Positions 47,295 through 56,217 of a DNA stretch of 64,000 bases are shown one piece after another. Each line of letters starts with the position of its first letter. The stretch's first letter is position 1. Source of the stretch: Branchiibius cervicis (GTDB lineage: Bacteria; Actinomycetota; Actinomycetes; Actinomycetales; Dermatophilaceae); the NCBI RefSeq assembly GCF_042661605.1, contig NZ_JBHSWJ010000002.1:2542001-2606000 (forward strand), written 5' to 3'. The notes below the pieces were generated by a model. That model saw only the letters and a list, made by a program, of their open reading frames with translations, was not told where the DNA came from and did not search any database. Position numbers and translations under genes: made by a program.

Positions 47295-48424
47295 CAGGCC
47301 CCCACGAAGGTGCGCACAGAGTCGATCACCCGGTCCACGTCGACGTCGGTGAGGTCGGGGAACATCGGCAGGCTGATCTCCTGGGCCGAGTAGGCCTCGG
47401 CAACCGGGAACTGACCCTTGTGCCAACCCAGGTCGGCGAAGATGGGTTGGGTGTGCACCGGGATGTAGTTGACCTGGACCCCGATGCCGTCCGCGTGCAG
47501 ATGCTCGAAGAGTTCCCGGCGCCGTCCGTCGAGGATCCGCAGCGGGTAGAGGTGCCAGACCGGTTCGGCCCCCGCCCGGTGCCCCGGCGTCCGCAACACC
47601 TCGATGTCCGCGAGCCCGGCGTTGTACCGGTCGGTGATCTCCTGCCGTCGCGCCTTGAACCGGGCGAGGCGGGTCAACTGCGAGGAACCCAGGGCGGCCA
47701 GCACATCCGGCAAGCGGTAGTTCAGGCCGAGGCTGTGCACCTCGTAGTACCACGGGCCCTCATCGGTAACCCGCAGCTTCGATTCCTCCCGGGTATAGCC
47801 GATCCCCTTGAAATTCCTTGCCGCAGCGAGTAATTCGCTACTGGGCGACACCACCGCACCGCCTTCGGCGGTGGTGAGGTTCTTGGTCGGGAAGAACGAG
47901 AACGTCGTCAGGTCGGCCAGCGACCCGACCGGCACACCGTCCAGCGAACCGCCGACACTGTGTGCGGCGTCCTCCAGCAGCAGCGCCCCGGCGTCGTGCG
48001 CTACCTTCGCCAGAGCGGGCGCGTCGATCGGGTGACCGGCGTAATCGACACCGGCCACGATCTTGGTCCGGTCGGTGACCGCTGCTGCGGCCGCCTCCGG
48101 GTCCAGGTTGCCGGTGTCTTCGCTGACGTCGGCGAAGACGATCCGGGCGCCCTGCCACATGGCAGTGGTGGCCGTGGCGAAGAACGTCAGCGGCGTGGTG
48201 ATCACTTCGTCACCGGGTCCGACACCCGCCGCTGCGTACGCCGTGTGCAGCGCGGCCGTGCCGGAGGTCACGGCGACCGCCGGGTCGTGGACGCCCGCCA
48301 CCGCAGCGACGTCCTTCTCGAACTGCGCGACCGCGGGGCCGGTGGTCAGCCAGTCGCCGCGCAGCACCTGCGAAACCGCTGCGATGTCGTCCTCGTCGAT
48401 CGACTGCCGCCCGTACGGGAGCAT
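47294..48424 (-). CDS. pseC: UDP-4-amino-4,6-dideoxy-altrosamine aminotransferase (PseC)
   Basis: A PLP enzyme that aminates the 4-keto sugar made by PseB. 376 residues from ATG 48424: MLPYGRQSIDEDDIAAVSQV, DWLTTGPAVAQFEKDVAAV, VTSGTAALHTAYAAAGVGPG, LLLEDAAHSVGGSLDG, and TFSFFPTKNLTTAEGGAVV with the PLP Lys. The opening LPYGRQ.I.EDDI and the DWLTTGP segment are diagnostic of PseC among DegT-type enzymes. The start shares its A with the PseB stop (TGATG), and its own stop does the same with the next gene. It is therefore part of a tight three-gene unit. Confidence 0.93.
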   Translation of the reverse strand: MLPYGRQSIDEDDIAAVSQVLRGDWLTTGPAVAQFEKDVAAVAGVHDPAVAVTSGTAALHTAYAAAGVGPGDEVITTPLTFFATATTAMWQGARIVFADVSEDTGNLDPEAAAAAVTDRTKIVAGVDYAGHPIDAPALAKVAHDAGALLLEDAAHSVGGSLDGVPVGSLADLTTFSFFPTKNLTTAEGGAVVSPSSELLAAARNFKGIGYTREESKLRVTDEGPWYYEVHSLGLNYRLPDVLAALGSSQLTRLARFKARRQEITDRYNAGLADIEVLRTPGHRAGAEPVWHLYPLRILDGRRRELFEHLHADGIGVQVNYIPVHTQPIFADLGWHKGQFPVAEAYSAQEISLPMFPDLTDVDVDRVIDSVRTFVGA

Positions 48425-49413
48425 CAGACTCCGGACTCCAGGACGCGACGGATGTCCTCGGCGGAGTACCACAGGTCGTTCTTGTCCGAGGAACAGTGGA
48501 AACCCTCGGGGACCGGAACAGCGTTCTCGATGGGTTTGTAACCCCAGGTCGCCAGCTCCGGCTCCAACACGTAGTACTTGCCGTCCTGGACGATCACCGC
48601 GCGGCGTCCCTCCTCCGGGGAGATCATCTCCTCGTGCAGCTTCTCACCGGGGCGCAGTCCGATGTCGTGCATCTTGGCGCCGGGGGCGATGGCCTGGGCC
48701 AGGTCGGTCACCTTGTGCGACGGGATGTGGGGTACGACCAGCTCGCCGCCCTGCATCATCTCGAAGGTGTCCAGGACCATCTGGACGGCCTGCGGCAGGG
48801 TGATCAGGAACCGCGTGCACCGCAGGTCCGTGATCGGCAGTGACTCGCCCGCAGCGTGCAACGCACGGAACTTGGGGATGATCGAACCGCGGGATCCGGT
48901 GACGTTGCCGTAGCGGACCACCGCGAATCGGGTTTCGTACGCCGCGGCGTAGTGGTTGCCCAGGATGAAGATCTTGTCGGCGGTCAGCTTGGTCGCGCCG
49001 TACAGGTTGATCGGGCTGGACGCCTTGTCGGTGGACAGGGCCACGACCTTCTTCACCCCGGCGTCGATGGTCGCCTCGACCACGTTCTGGCTACCCATCA
49101 CGTTGGTCTTGACGAACTCGAACGGGTTGTACTCGCCGGTGTCGACCTGCTTCAGTGCGGCGGCGTGCACCACGTAGTCGACCTGGTGCATCGCGCGCTG
49201 CAGCCGCGGCAGATCCCGGACGTCACCGATGAACCAACGCAGGCGCGGGTCGTCGCCGAACTGCTGGCGCACCTCCCACTGCTTCAACTCGTCGCGAGAG
49301 TAGATGACGATCCGCTTCGGCCCGATGTCGTCGAGAAGGCGGGTGATCAACGCCTTGCCGAAGGACCCGGTACCACCGGTGATCAGGATGGACGAACCCT
49401 GCAGGATACTCAC
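48424..49413 (-). CDS. pseB: UDP-GlcNAc 4,6-dehydratase (5-inverting), PseB
   Basis: First enzyme of the pseudaminic pathway, converting UDP-GlcNAc to the 4-keto-6-deoxy-L-arabino sugar. 329 residues from GTG 49413: MSILQGSSILITGGTGSFGK, VHAAALKQVDTGEYNPFEFV, the catalytic stretch ALSTDKASSPINLYGATKLT (Asp-Lys and YxxxK) and RYGNVTGSRGSIIPKF. The ALKQV..GEYNP..F..TN and STDKA..PIN.YG.TKL signatures are those of PseB/FlaA1. It heads the pseB-pseC-46191 unit. The upstream -10 is less clear than elsewhere (AAGAGT 8 bases before). Confidence 0.94.
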   Translation of the reverse strand: MSILQGSSILITGGTGSFGKALITRLLDDIGPKRIVIYSRDELKQWEVRQQFGDDPRLRWFIGDVRDLPRLQRAMHQVDYVVHAAALKQVDTGEYNPFEFVKTNVMGSQNVVEATIDAGVKKVVALSTDKASSPINLYGATKLTADKIFILGNHYAAAYETRFAVVRYGNVTGSRGSIIPKFRALHAAGESLPITDLRCTRFLITLPQAVQMVLDTFEMMQGGELVVPHIPSHKVTDLAQAIAPGAKMHDIGLRPGEKLHEEMISPEEGRRAVIVQDGKYYVLEPELATWGYKPIENAVPVPEGFHCSSDKNDLWYSAEDIRRVLESGV

Positions 49414-49528
49414 GCTTGCGTACTCTTCTCATTCGCTGGAGGTGCTCGGTGGAGGCGGCCGACACGGCAGCCAGACCACCGTAGAGGCTAGCATTTTGCC
49501 GCCCCTGTTCCCGAGCCCGAGGACCTGC

Positions 49529-50559
49529 ATGCCGCCGCTGATCGCGTTGCGCTGCGATGCCGGCGGCCCGTACGGCGTGGGTCACCTCATGCGGCAACTG
49601 GCCCTGACCGACGCGCTCCGGCATCGCGGCGCCCGGGTCGTGCTCTGGGGCACGGTCACCGACGTGGACTGGGCGCGGCCGCTGCTCGGTCAACGCGGCC
49701 TGCACCCGGCCCCCGCCCCCGACGATCCCGGGGAACTTCGCGAACTGGCCGTGTCCTCCGGGGTCGATGCCGTTGTCCTCGACGGCTATCACCTTCCCCG
49801 GCGACGGGCGCGGCGCTGCGAGCCGCCGGTATGACCGTGCTGGCGATGACCGACTATGCGTTCGGTACGGGTCAGGCAGCCGACCTCTACGTCGACCAGA
49901 ACCTCGGCGCCGACCCCTCCCGGTTCCTACCGCCGGGCGCCCGGCCCGCGGGATCACAGGTTCTCTCCGGCATCGAGTACACCCTCTTTCGGGACGACGT
50001 GCTCGACCGGCGGCGCGTCGCCCCTCGACCGCTCGCCAGGCCGGCCAGGGTGCTGGCGGTCTTCGGCGGCACCGACCCCTACGGCGCTGCGCCCGTGGTC
50101 GTGCCGGCGATCCTTGCGACCGGTCGGCCCGTCGAGGTGACCGCGGTGGCGGCGACCGCGGACCTTGCGCACCGCCTCAGCCGACTCCCGGTGGACCCGG
50201 CAGAACTGCAGATCGTCCCACCGACACCCGAGCTGGCCGAATTGGCGCAGGAGGCGGACATCGTCGTGAGCGCGGCCGGGTCCTCGGTGTGGGAATTCTT
50301 GTGTCTCGGCGTGCCGACGGCGCTGGTCTGCGTGGTCGACAACCAGGTCGACGGTTACCGGCATGCCACCGAACTGGGTGTCGCCACTCCGCTCGGCCAC
50401 TTGGAAACGTTCGACCCGGGTGTGGCCTCTGCCCGGCTCGCCGACCTGCTCGATTCCGCGGACCTCCGGCAGCGCCAGGCCCGCGCTGGTCAGGCGCTCG
50501 TGGACGGTAAGGGCCGCGATCGGGTCGCCGAAGCCCTGCTGGCGTTGGTGAATGCGTAA
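49529..50559 (+). CDS. pseG: UDP-sugar hydrolase, PseG-like (apparent frameshift)
   Basis: PseG removes UDP from UDP-2,4-diacetamido-trideoxy-altrose, giving the free sugar used by PseI. The N terminus MPPLIALRCDAGGPYGVGHL, then MRQLALTDALRHRGARVVL, is the G.GH..R...LA signature of this GT-B-like hydrolase. The second half has RVLAVFGGTDPYGAAPVVVP, ADIVVSAAGSSVWEFLCLGV and PTALVCVVDNQVDGY, as in the nucleotide-binding domain. The frame breaks at CCCC 49796-49799, and one base restores GYHLPPATGAALRAAGMTV. Repaired length is 343 residues. The start overlaps no neighbour, but the stop overlaps the HAD gene start by 8 bases. Confidence 0.85.
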
Positions 50560-51256
50560 GACTGACCCGATGGACACCTCAACCGACCGGCCACGTGCGG
50601 TGCTGTTCGATGTCGACGGCACCCTGGTGGACACGACGTACGTGCACACCATCGCCTGGTGGCAGGCACTGCGCGAACACGGCCACCTGGTGCCCATGGC
50701 GCCGATCCATCGAGCCATCGGACTCGGCTCGGACAAGATCCTCGACCATCTGCTGGGCGATCACGACAACGGGCAGGACGATGCGATCACGGCGTCCCAC
50801 GCGACGCTGGTCGCCGCCTGGTACCAGCGGTTCACACCGCTGCCGGGTGCCCGCGACCTGCTGAAGCGCTGCCACGACGAGGGGCTCACGGTGGTGTTGT
50901 CGACCTCGGCCGACCAGCGTGACCACGACGCGCTGCGTGACGCCCTGGACGCCGAGGCGTGGATCGACGAAGCGACGACGAGTGAGGACGCCGACCAGAG
51001 CAAACCCGCTCCGGACATCCTGACCGCCGCACTCCAGCGCATCGGGGTGCGGGCGCAGGAAGCGGTGTTCGTAGGGGATGCGGTGTGGGACGTGCAGGCG
51101 GCAACCCGGATCGGCATGCCCTGCATCGGCCTCGAATGCGGGGGCACCAGCGCCGCCGAGTTGCGCGATGCGGGTGCCGTCGCGGTGTGGAGCGACCCGG
51201 CCGACCTGCTGGCGCACTGGTCGCAGTCGCCACTGCACGACCGGACGCCGGCGTAA
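50552..51256 (+). CDS. HAD-superfamily phosphatase/phosphoglucomutase-like hydrolase
   Basis: 234 residues from ATG 50552; ATG 50570 is an alternative. HAD motif I is VLFDVDGTLVDTTYVH (nucleophile Asp), motif II VVLSTSADQRD, motif III Lys in DQSKPAPDIL and motif IV VGDAVWDVQAA. The cap is of the small helical (subclass IA) type. The family acts on phosphosugars and similar phosphates. The PseI route gives non-phosphorylated pseudaminic acid, so a phosphatase is not required; it may act on another sugar phosphate or be a housekeeping enzyme. It is translationally linked to the PseG-like gene. Confidence 0.87.
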   Translation: MRKTDPMDTSTDRPRAVLFDVDGTLVDTTYVHTIAWWQALREHGHLVPMAPIHRAIGLGSDKILDHLLGDHDNGQDDAITASHATLVAAWYQRFTPLPGARDLLKRCHDEGLTVVLSTSADQRDHDALRDALDAEAWIDEATTSEDADQSKPAPDILTAALQRIGVRAQEAVFVGDAVWDVQAATRIGMPCIGLECGGTSAAELRDAGAVAVWSDPADLLAHWSQSPLHDRTPA

Positions 51257-51280
51257 CCTCGACCGCACGGATAGCGCCGA

Positions 51281-52633
51281 CTACGTGGGCGGCTCCTGGA
51301 ACGACGCCGCCTGCTGCTCGACCTGCGCCACCGATGCGGCGGGCAGCGACACCGACGTCACGAACGGCAATCCCCGCGCCGCTGAGTCCGAACATGTGAC
51401 GATGACGTCCGAGCGGGGAATCTGAATGTCCCTCCAGCGCAGAGGGATCCGCAGGTATCCGACCCGTGGGTCGGCAAGGGCCGGCGCCACTTGGGACGCG
51501 TCGTCCAACGCCACCCCGATCGTCCGGCAGCGGCCGTCACCTTGCACCGTCGCCAATCCCAGCGGCCCGCCGCCCGACCAGGAGATCCAGTCCGACCACG
51601 ACAGCAGCAGCGCGTCGACCGTCTTCGTCTGCAGCAGCCGCAACGTGTTGTAGACCGACGCCTCGACCGCGGCGGCCGCCCAGCCCGCCGGGGCCGACGG
51701 GGGCACGACGGTCAGCGGCGCCACCTGCGCCACGACCGACAGCCGCTCGCTCAGCCCATGCGCAAGGCTCTGCCCGATGCGGGCCGACGCATCGCCGTAC
51801 CGACTGTCGGTGTGCACGTGCGTGACCCCGGCCATCGCGGCGGCGTCGAGCACCCTCGCCACCTCGGCGAGATCGACGCCGCCGCCCAGGCGTGCCGCAT
51901 CCAGGACCCACGGACCCTGCCCGATCGGGTTGGGCACCGTGCCGGGCAGCGGCGCCGGCACCGCACCGCCCGCGTCGATGAAGCGATCCAGAAGGACCCG
52001 CCACGGCACCGCGACCGGGTCCGGCACACCGCGCAGTGCGCGGGCCGCGACGGTGAAATCGCGCAGCGTGTCGATCGTGCAGCGCAGCCTTTTCACCGGT
52101 CCGGTCAGCGGCGGGTTCACGGACAGGTCCGCGGTGTGCCGACGGATCCAGGGCGTGACGTGTTCACGGTCGTAGTGATCGGTGGCGATGCGGTGTGCCT
52201 GCCGCAGCAGCCCGGCGCTGAAGACCTCCGCGCCCAGCCCGGTGATGTCGGTGACCGCCACGCGGATGTACTGCTCGCCCGCGGCCCGCATGTCGTCGAT
52301 CATCTGTTGCACGAACGATCCATCCGGCACCACGTTGTCGCCGGTCAACCTCACGACCAGGTCGTCATCGGCCAGGTCACGGGTTGCGTCGTAGAAGCGC
52401 CGCAACGGATCGTGCAGCGACCCGCGGAACACCGCCACCCCGATCTCGCCCAGGGCATCGGCGATGGCGTCGTCCTCGGGCTGATCGCTGGTGGCCACCA
52501 CGACATCGAGCCCGGTGTTGCCCGCTCGGCGGGCCGCCAGCGCCACGACGGGCTGGCCCGCCACCGTCAGGAGTGCCTTCCCCGGCAATCGGGACGAGGA
52601 CAGCCGGGACTGCAGGAGCACGCGGGTCGGCAT
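51281..52633 (-). CDS. SpsF-type nucleotidyltransferase fused to an aldo-keto-reductase-like domain
   Basis: 450 residues. Residues 1-225 form a cytidylyltransferase domain of SpsF/NeuA-like type: MPTRVLLQSRLSSSRLPGKA, VVATSDQPEDDAIADALGEI, DDLVVRLTGDNVVPDGSFV and DHYDREHVTPWIRRH. Residues about 240-450 resemble an aldo/keto reductase barrel (VLDAARLGGGVDLAEVARVL, HVHTDSRYGDASARIGQSL, VDALLLSWSDWI). No canonical PseF is found, so this is the best candidate for CMP activation of the nonulosonic acid. The catalytic Tyr/Lys of the AKR half is not clear to me. It is convergent with the HAD gene and divergent from the Gfo/Idh gene. Confidence 0.78.
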   Translation of the reverse strand: MPTRVLLQSRLSSSRLPGKALLTVAGQPVVALAARRAGNTGLDVVVATSDQPEDDAIADALGEIGVAVFRGSLHDPLRRFYDATRDLADDDLVVRLTGDNVVPDGSFVQQMIDDMRAAGEQYIRVAVTDITGLGAEVFSAGLLRQAHRIATDHYDREHVTPWIRRHTADLSVNPPLTGPVKRLRCTIDTLRDFTVAARALRGVPDPVAVPWRVLLDRFIDAGGAVPAPLPGTVPNPIGQGPWVLDAARLGGGVDLAEVARVLDAAAMAGVTHVHTDSRYGDASARIGQSLAHGLSERLSVVAQVAPLTVVPPSAPAGWAAAAVEASVYNTLRLLQTKTVDALLLSWSDWISWSGGGPLGLATVQGDGRCRTIGVALDDASQVAPALADPRVGYLRIPLRWRDIQIPRSDVIVTCSDSAARGLPFVTSVSLPAASVAQVEQQAASFQEPPT

Positions 52634-52652
52634 GACACGTGACGCTAGCGGA

Positions 52653-52658
52653 TAGCCT
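52653..52658 (+). promoter_or_regulatory. Putative -10 of a leaderless Gfo/Idh transcript
   Basis: TAGCCT, 7 bases before GTG 52666. It selects that start in a frame that opens earlier. Confidence 0.45.
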
Positions 52659-52665
52659 GATGGCT

Positions 52666-53664
52666 GTGCTGCCCACGACCCGCATCCCCGACCCGATGAG
52701 CGCCGCGCCGCTGCGCTGGGGATTCAGCGCCCCCGGCGGCATCGCCGCGACGATGGCCGCCACCATGCACGCGAACTCGCGACAACGCGTCGTGGCCGTC
52801 GCCTCCCGTTCCCAGGACCGCGCGGACGCCTTCGCGGGCGAGTTCGGCGTCGAGCGGGCGTACGACGATCTGGCGGCGATGTGCGCGGATCCCACGGTGG
52901 ACGCGGTCTATGTCGCCTCCCCGCACTCCGGTCATCTCGACCAAGCCCTGGTCGCCGTCGAAGCGGGCAAACACGTCCTGGTGGAGAAGGCCTTCACGGT
53001 GGACGCAGCGCAGGCCCGACGCCTGGTCGAGGCAGCGCGGAGGAACGGCGTTACCTGCATGGAGGCGATGTGGACCCGCTTCCTGCCCGGCACCGACGTC
53101 GTGCGGCAGCTGTTGGCCGACGGCGCGCTCGGCGACCTGGAGGCGGTGTACGCCGATCACGGACAGTGGTTCGCCTACGACCCGCAGCACCGGCTGTTCA
53201 ACCCGGATCTCGCGGGCGGCGCATTGCTCGACCTCGGGATCTACCCGGTGTCGTTCGCGGCGTTCGTGCTGGGCACCGACCTGCACCTACGCGCCAGCGG
53301 CCGTCCGGCGCCGACCGGCGTCGACGGCCATGTCAGCATCGTGGCCACCCGGGACGACGCGACGGCCGTCCTGGACACCACACTGTTCGCGCGGACCCCC
53401 ACGACGGCCTCGATCAGCGGCACGCAGGCACGCCTGGAATTCGCGGCCGACTTCTACACCCCCACTCCCGTCACCCTGATCGGCCGCGACGGCGACAGCG
53501 AGACGATCGACCCCGGTCCGCTGCGCCGGCACGAGGGATTGGTCTACGAGGCAGCGCATTTCGCGCAGCTCGTGGCCGACGACCGACGCGAGTCACCGTT
53601 GCTGCCGCTGGCGGAAACCGTCGCCATCATGGACCTGCTCGATGAGATCCGCAGGCAACTGTGA
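52666..53664 (+). CDS. Gfo/Idh/MocA-family oxidoreductase
   Basis: 332 residues from GTG 52666 (ATG 52660 and ATG 52696 possible). A Rossmann start APLRWGFSAPGGIAATMAAT is followed by VDAVYVASPHSGHLDQALVA, then HVLVEKAFTVDAAQARRLVE with the EK(P/A) motif that contacts NAD and the catalytic Lys. The C-terminal alpha/beta domain includes GGALLDLGIYPVSFAAFVLG, as in dihydrodiol/glucose-fructose dehydrogenase relatives. It may oxidise or reduce a sugar of the locus, or be independent. The stop overlaps the TIGR03089 gene by 4 bases. Confidence 0.88.
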   Translation: MLPTTRIPDPMSAAPLRWGFSAPGGIAATMAATMHANSRQRVVAVASRSQDRADAFAGEFGVERAYDDLAAMCADPTVDAVYVASPHSGHLDQALVAVEAGKHVLVEKAFTVDAAQARRLVEAARRNGVTCMEAMWTRFLPGTDVVRQLLADGALGDLEAVYADHGQWFAYDPQHRLFNPDLAGGALLDLGIYPVSFAAFVLGTDLHLRASGRPAPTGVDGHVSIVATRDDATAVLDTTLFARTPTTASISGTQARLEFAADFYTPTPVTLIGRDGDSETIDPGPLRRHEGLVYEAAHFAQLVADDRRESPLLPLAETVAIMDLLDEIRRQL

Positions 53665-54262
53665 TCCCCCAACTGGCCAACCTGGCCGCCGATTCCGCCC
53701 GGCCACGGGTCACCTACTACAACGATGCCACCGGCGAGCGCATCGAACTGTCCGGCTCCACCGTGCTGCGCTGGGTCAACAAGGCGGGCAACTGGTTGCA
53801 GGACGAGATGGATGCCGCCCCCGGCACCACGGTCCGGGTCGACATCCCGCAGGACCACTGGCGCGCGGTCTACTGGATCCTGGCCACCTGGGCGGTCGGT
53901 GCCGTCCTCAGCGACGATCCCGATGCGGACGTACGGGTCGCGATGGACGATCCGGCCGCGGACCTGTCCGAGCCGGAGGCTTCCTGGCTGCCTCGGAGAT
54001 CACCGGCCAACCGGATGCGTTCACGCCGTACGTCGATCCGGGCCCTGACGACCTGGCCGTCGACCTGGGCGGTGAGCAGGTTCCCTACGCCGCACTGCAG
54101 GCGGCGGCAGACCACACGGCGCCCCGGGTGGTGGTCGGCGCCGACCTACCGCAGACGCTGCTCACGACGTACGCGCGTGACGGATCGCTCATCCTGCTGC
54201 GGCACGAGGATCCCGGCAAACGCGCGTCCCGACTGGCCGCCGAAGGGTTGCCGATCGCCTAA
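53661..54262 (+). CDS. TIGR03089-type actinobacterial protein (apparent frameshift)
   Basis: The N terminus MIPQLANLAADSARPRVTYY and the segment NKAGNWLQDEMDAAPGTTVR resemble the actinobacterial TIGR03089 family, truncated relatives of AMP-binding enzymes usually encoded near LytR-type genes. The frame changes near 53971-53980, where a missing G in the GG pair 53978-53979 would restore EPEGFLAASEITGQPDAFTP. This site is less certain than the others because the run is short. Repaired length is about 200 residues. Function is unknown, and no adenylation motif is evident. Confidence 0.72.
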
Positions 54263-55326
54263 CCGACGGTGCGGCGCCGATCCGCCTCGTCCTCGATGGC
54301 CCGCCGCTCGGCCTCGCGCCGCAGGCGGCGTTTGATCTGCTCATCGGTGCGCTTGCGCCGGCGGTCGACCACTTCTTCATCGGTGGGCAGCTCGTAGTTG
54401 TCGCCCATCAACTCCGACAGGTAGCGATCCATGATCTCGTCCATCGGGCCGTCGCCGACCAGGTGCCCGCCGCTGAGGTAGAGCCCGCGCGTGCAGAAGC
54501 GCAGCAGGTCCGGACCGGAGTGGGAGACCAGGAAGAGGGTGCGCCCCTGATCCAGCAGGCTCTCCATGCGGTTGTAGCACTTCTCCCGGAACGCGGCATC
54601 GCCGACGGCCAGCACCTCGTCGACCAGGATGATGGGCTCGTCCAGGCAGGTGATCACCGAGAAACCCAGGCGCACCTGCATCCCGGAGCTGAAGTGCCGG
54701 TAGGGCACGTCGAGTCCGGCGCGGACCTGGGGACCGGCGAAATCGACGATTTCGTCCCAGCGCTCCTCGACCTGTTCCTTGGACATGCCGTGCAGCCCGG
54801 CGGTGAGGTAGATGTTTTCGCGCGCACTGAGTTCGCCGATGAAGCCACCGGTGAGTTCGATCAGCGGCGCGACCCCCTCGTTCACTTTGGCGCGCCCCTC
54901 ATCGGGGATCAGGGTGCCGGCGATCAGTTTCAGCAGCGTCGACTTTCCGCCGCCGTTCCCGCCGACCAGGCCGACCGCCTCCCCGCGACCGACGGTGAAA
55001 TTCAGGTTGCGCAGCGCCCAGAAGGTGTCGCGTTTGTGGGCGCTCCTGCCGGTGAAGACGATCTCACGCAGCGACAGGCTGCGCTTCCGTCCGCGCAAGA
55101 ACTCGATCCCCAGGTCCTCGACCTCGATGACCGGCTCTCCGGGATTGGTCTTCCAGGTGACGGTCGACTCGACCGGCGCCAGGGCGTAGTCGTCGATGCG
55201 GTGCTTGTGCTCGGGGTCGTAGCCCTCGGGGTCGTTGGCCTTGCGCACCGGTCGCCAGCGCAGTTTGCCGTTGGCCCCCATCACCGGCTCGCCGATCGGC
55301 CCGAGCGGCGGCGACTGATCGGTCAT
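54259..55326 (-). CDS. ABC transporter ATPase for polysaccharide/teichoic acid export (TagH/Wzt type)
   Basis: 355 residues. After about 65 N-terminal residues, PVIEVEDLGIEFLRGRKRSL opens the ABC domain. It has Walker A GLVGGNGGGKSTLLKL, Q-loop-region LIELTGGFIGELSARENIYL, signature HFSSGMQVRLGFSV and Walker B IILVDEVLAVGDAAF. The ELSARENIYL and LAVGD.AF features are typical of polysaccharide exporters (Wzt, TagH, RfbB). It lacks the long C-terminal glycan-binding domain of O9a-type Wzt, ending instead with a charged Arg/Glu tail. With the adjacent permease it would flip the lipid-linked glycan. The start is one base after the permease stop. Confidence 0.92.
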   Translation of the reverse strand: MTDQSPPLGPIGEPVMGANGKLRWRPVRKANDPEGYDPEHKHRIDDYALAPVESTVTWKTNPGEPVIEVEDLGIEFLRGRKRSLSLREIVFTGRSAHKRDTFWALRNLNFTVGRGEAVGLVGGNGGGKSTLLKLIAGTLIPDEGRAKVNEGVAPLIELTGGFIGELSARENIYLTAGLHGMSKEQVEERWDEIVDFAGPQVRAGLDVPYRHFSSGMQVRLGFSVITCLDEPIILVDEVLAVGDAAFREKCYNRMESLLDQGRTLFLVSHSGPDLLRFCTRGLYLSGGHLVGDGPMDEIMDRYLSELMGDNYELPTDEEVVDRRRKRTDEQIKRRLRREAERRAIEDEADRRRTVG

Positions 55327-55327
55327 C

Positions 55328-56170
55328 TCAGATCTCCTTCAGGACCGGGGATTCGAGTTTGCGGAAGACCCACATGCCGAAGATCAACCAGAAGATGGTG
55401 ATGGCCGTACAGGTTGCCCAGGCGAAGTAGTCCGGGTGGATCTGCGGGCTGAGGAAGCCCAACCGGTACATGTCGTTGATGCCGGTCAGCGGGTTGAACT
55501 GCAGGATGGTCTTGGCCCAGGCGTGCTCTTTGTCCAGCATGCCCACCGAGTAGACGATCGGGGTCAAGTAGAAACCCATCCGCAGCATGATGCGCACGAT
55601 GCGGATGAAGTCATCGACCAGGGCCGTGACCGGTGCCATCACCAGGCCGAGACCCACGCACAGGAAGAACTCCAGGATCAGCGCCGGTATCCACAGCACG
55701 AACCGCCAGTTGAGGTGGATCTGGTCGCCGGTCACCGAGAACAGCAGAATGAACGCGATCAGGATGGGCAGCGACATCAGGTGTTCGATGCCTTTGGCGA
55801 TCACGACCCGGATCACCCACAGCTCCCGCGGCAGGTTGGTCGAGCGGACCAGCAACCGCTCGGAGTACAACGCCCGGGCCGTCTCGTTGATCGAGTTGTT
55901 GAACCAGTTCCAGGCGAGCAGACCCGCCAGCAGGAAGACGACGTACGGCGCGCCCTGGGAGCGACTGTGCGCAATGTCCGTGCTGCCGGTGGTCTTGATG
56001 CTGTAGATCACCCCGAAGACGAACCAGTAGACCAGCGTCATCGCCAACGGATCGATGAGCGTCCACAGGTACCCGAGGACGCTGCGGGCGTAGCGGATGC
56101 GCAAGTCCCGCCGGACGAGCGTGCCGAGCACCTTGCGGTAGTCGACGATCCTGCGGAGGCGTTCGAGCAT
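55328..56170 (-). CDS. ABC-2 type permease for polysaccharide export (TagG/Wzm type)
   Basis: 280 residues from ATG 56170: MLERLRRIVDYRKVLGTLVR, then RRDLRIRYARSVLGYLWTLI, the amphipathic entry typical of TagG/Wzm. Six membrane helices follow (including LAMTLVYWFVFGVIYSI, ILIAFILLFSV and ITIFWLIFGMWVF). LLAWNWFNNSINETARALYS and the FYLTPIVYSVGML segment are family hallmarks. It forms the channel with the ATPase encoded 1 base downstream. The open frame upstream of 56170 is a shadow. The substrate is presumably the nonulosonic-acid polymer, though the exporter alone does not prove it. Confidence 0.93.
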   Translation of the reverse strand: MLERLRRIVDYRKVLGTLVRRDLRIRYARSVLGYLWTLIDPLAMTLVYWFVFGVIYSIKTTGSTDIAHSRSQGAPYVVFLLAGLLAWNWFNNSINETARALYSERLLVRSTNLPRELWVIRVVIAKGIEHLMSLPILIAFILLFSVTGDQIHLNWRFVLWIPALILEFFLCVGLGLVMAPVTALVDDFIRIVRIMLRMGFYLTPIVYSVGMLDKEHAWAKTILQFNPLTGINDMYRLGFLSPQIHPDYFAWATCTAITIFWLIFGMWVFRKLESPVLKEI

Positions 56171-56217
56171 GGACGTGTGATCCTTACGTGGTCGGGCGTG
56201 CCGGGTCAGGCTACCCG

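Noticed and set aside
47295..47753. N-terminal extension of the 46191 gene
   Set aside because: It overlaps pseC in another frame and has shadow-like composition; the ATG at 47294 joined to the pseC stop is far better.
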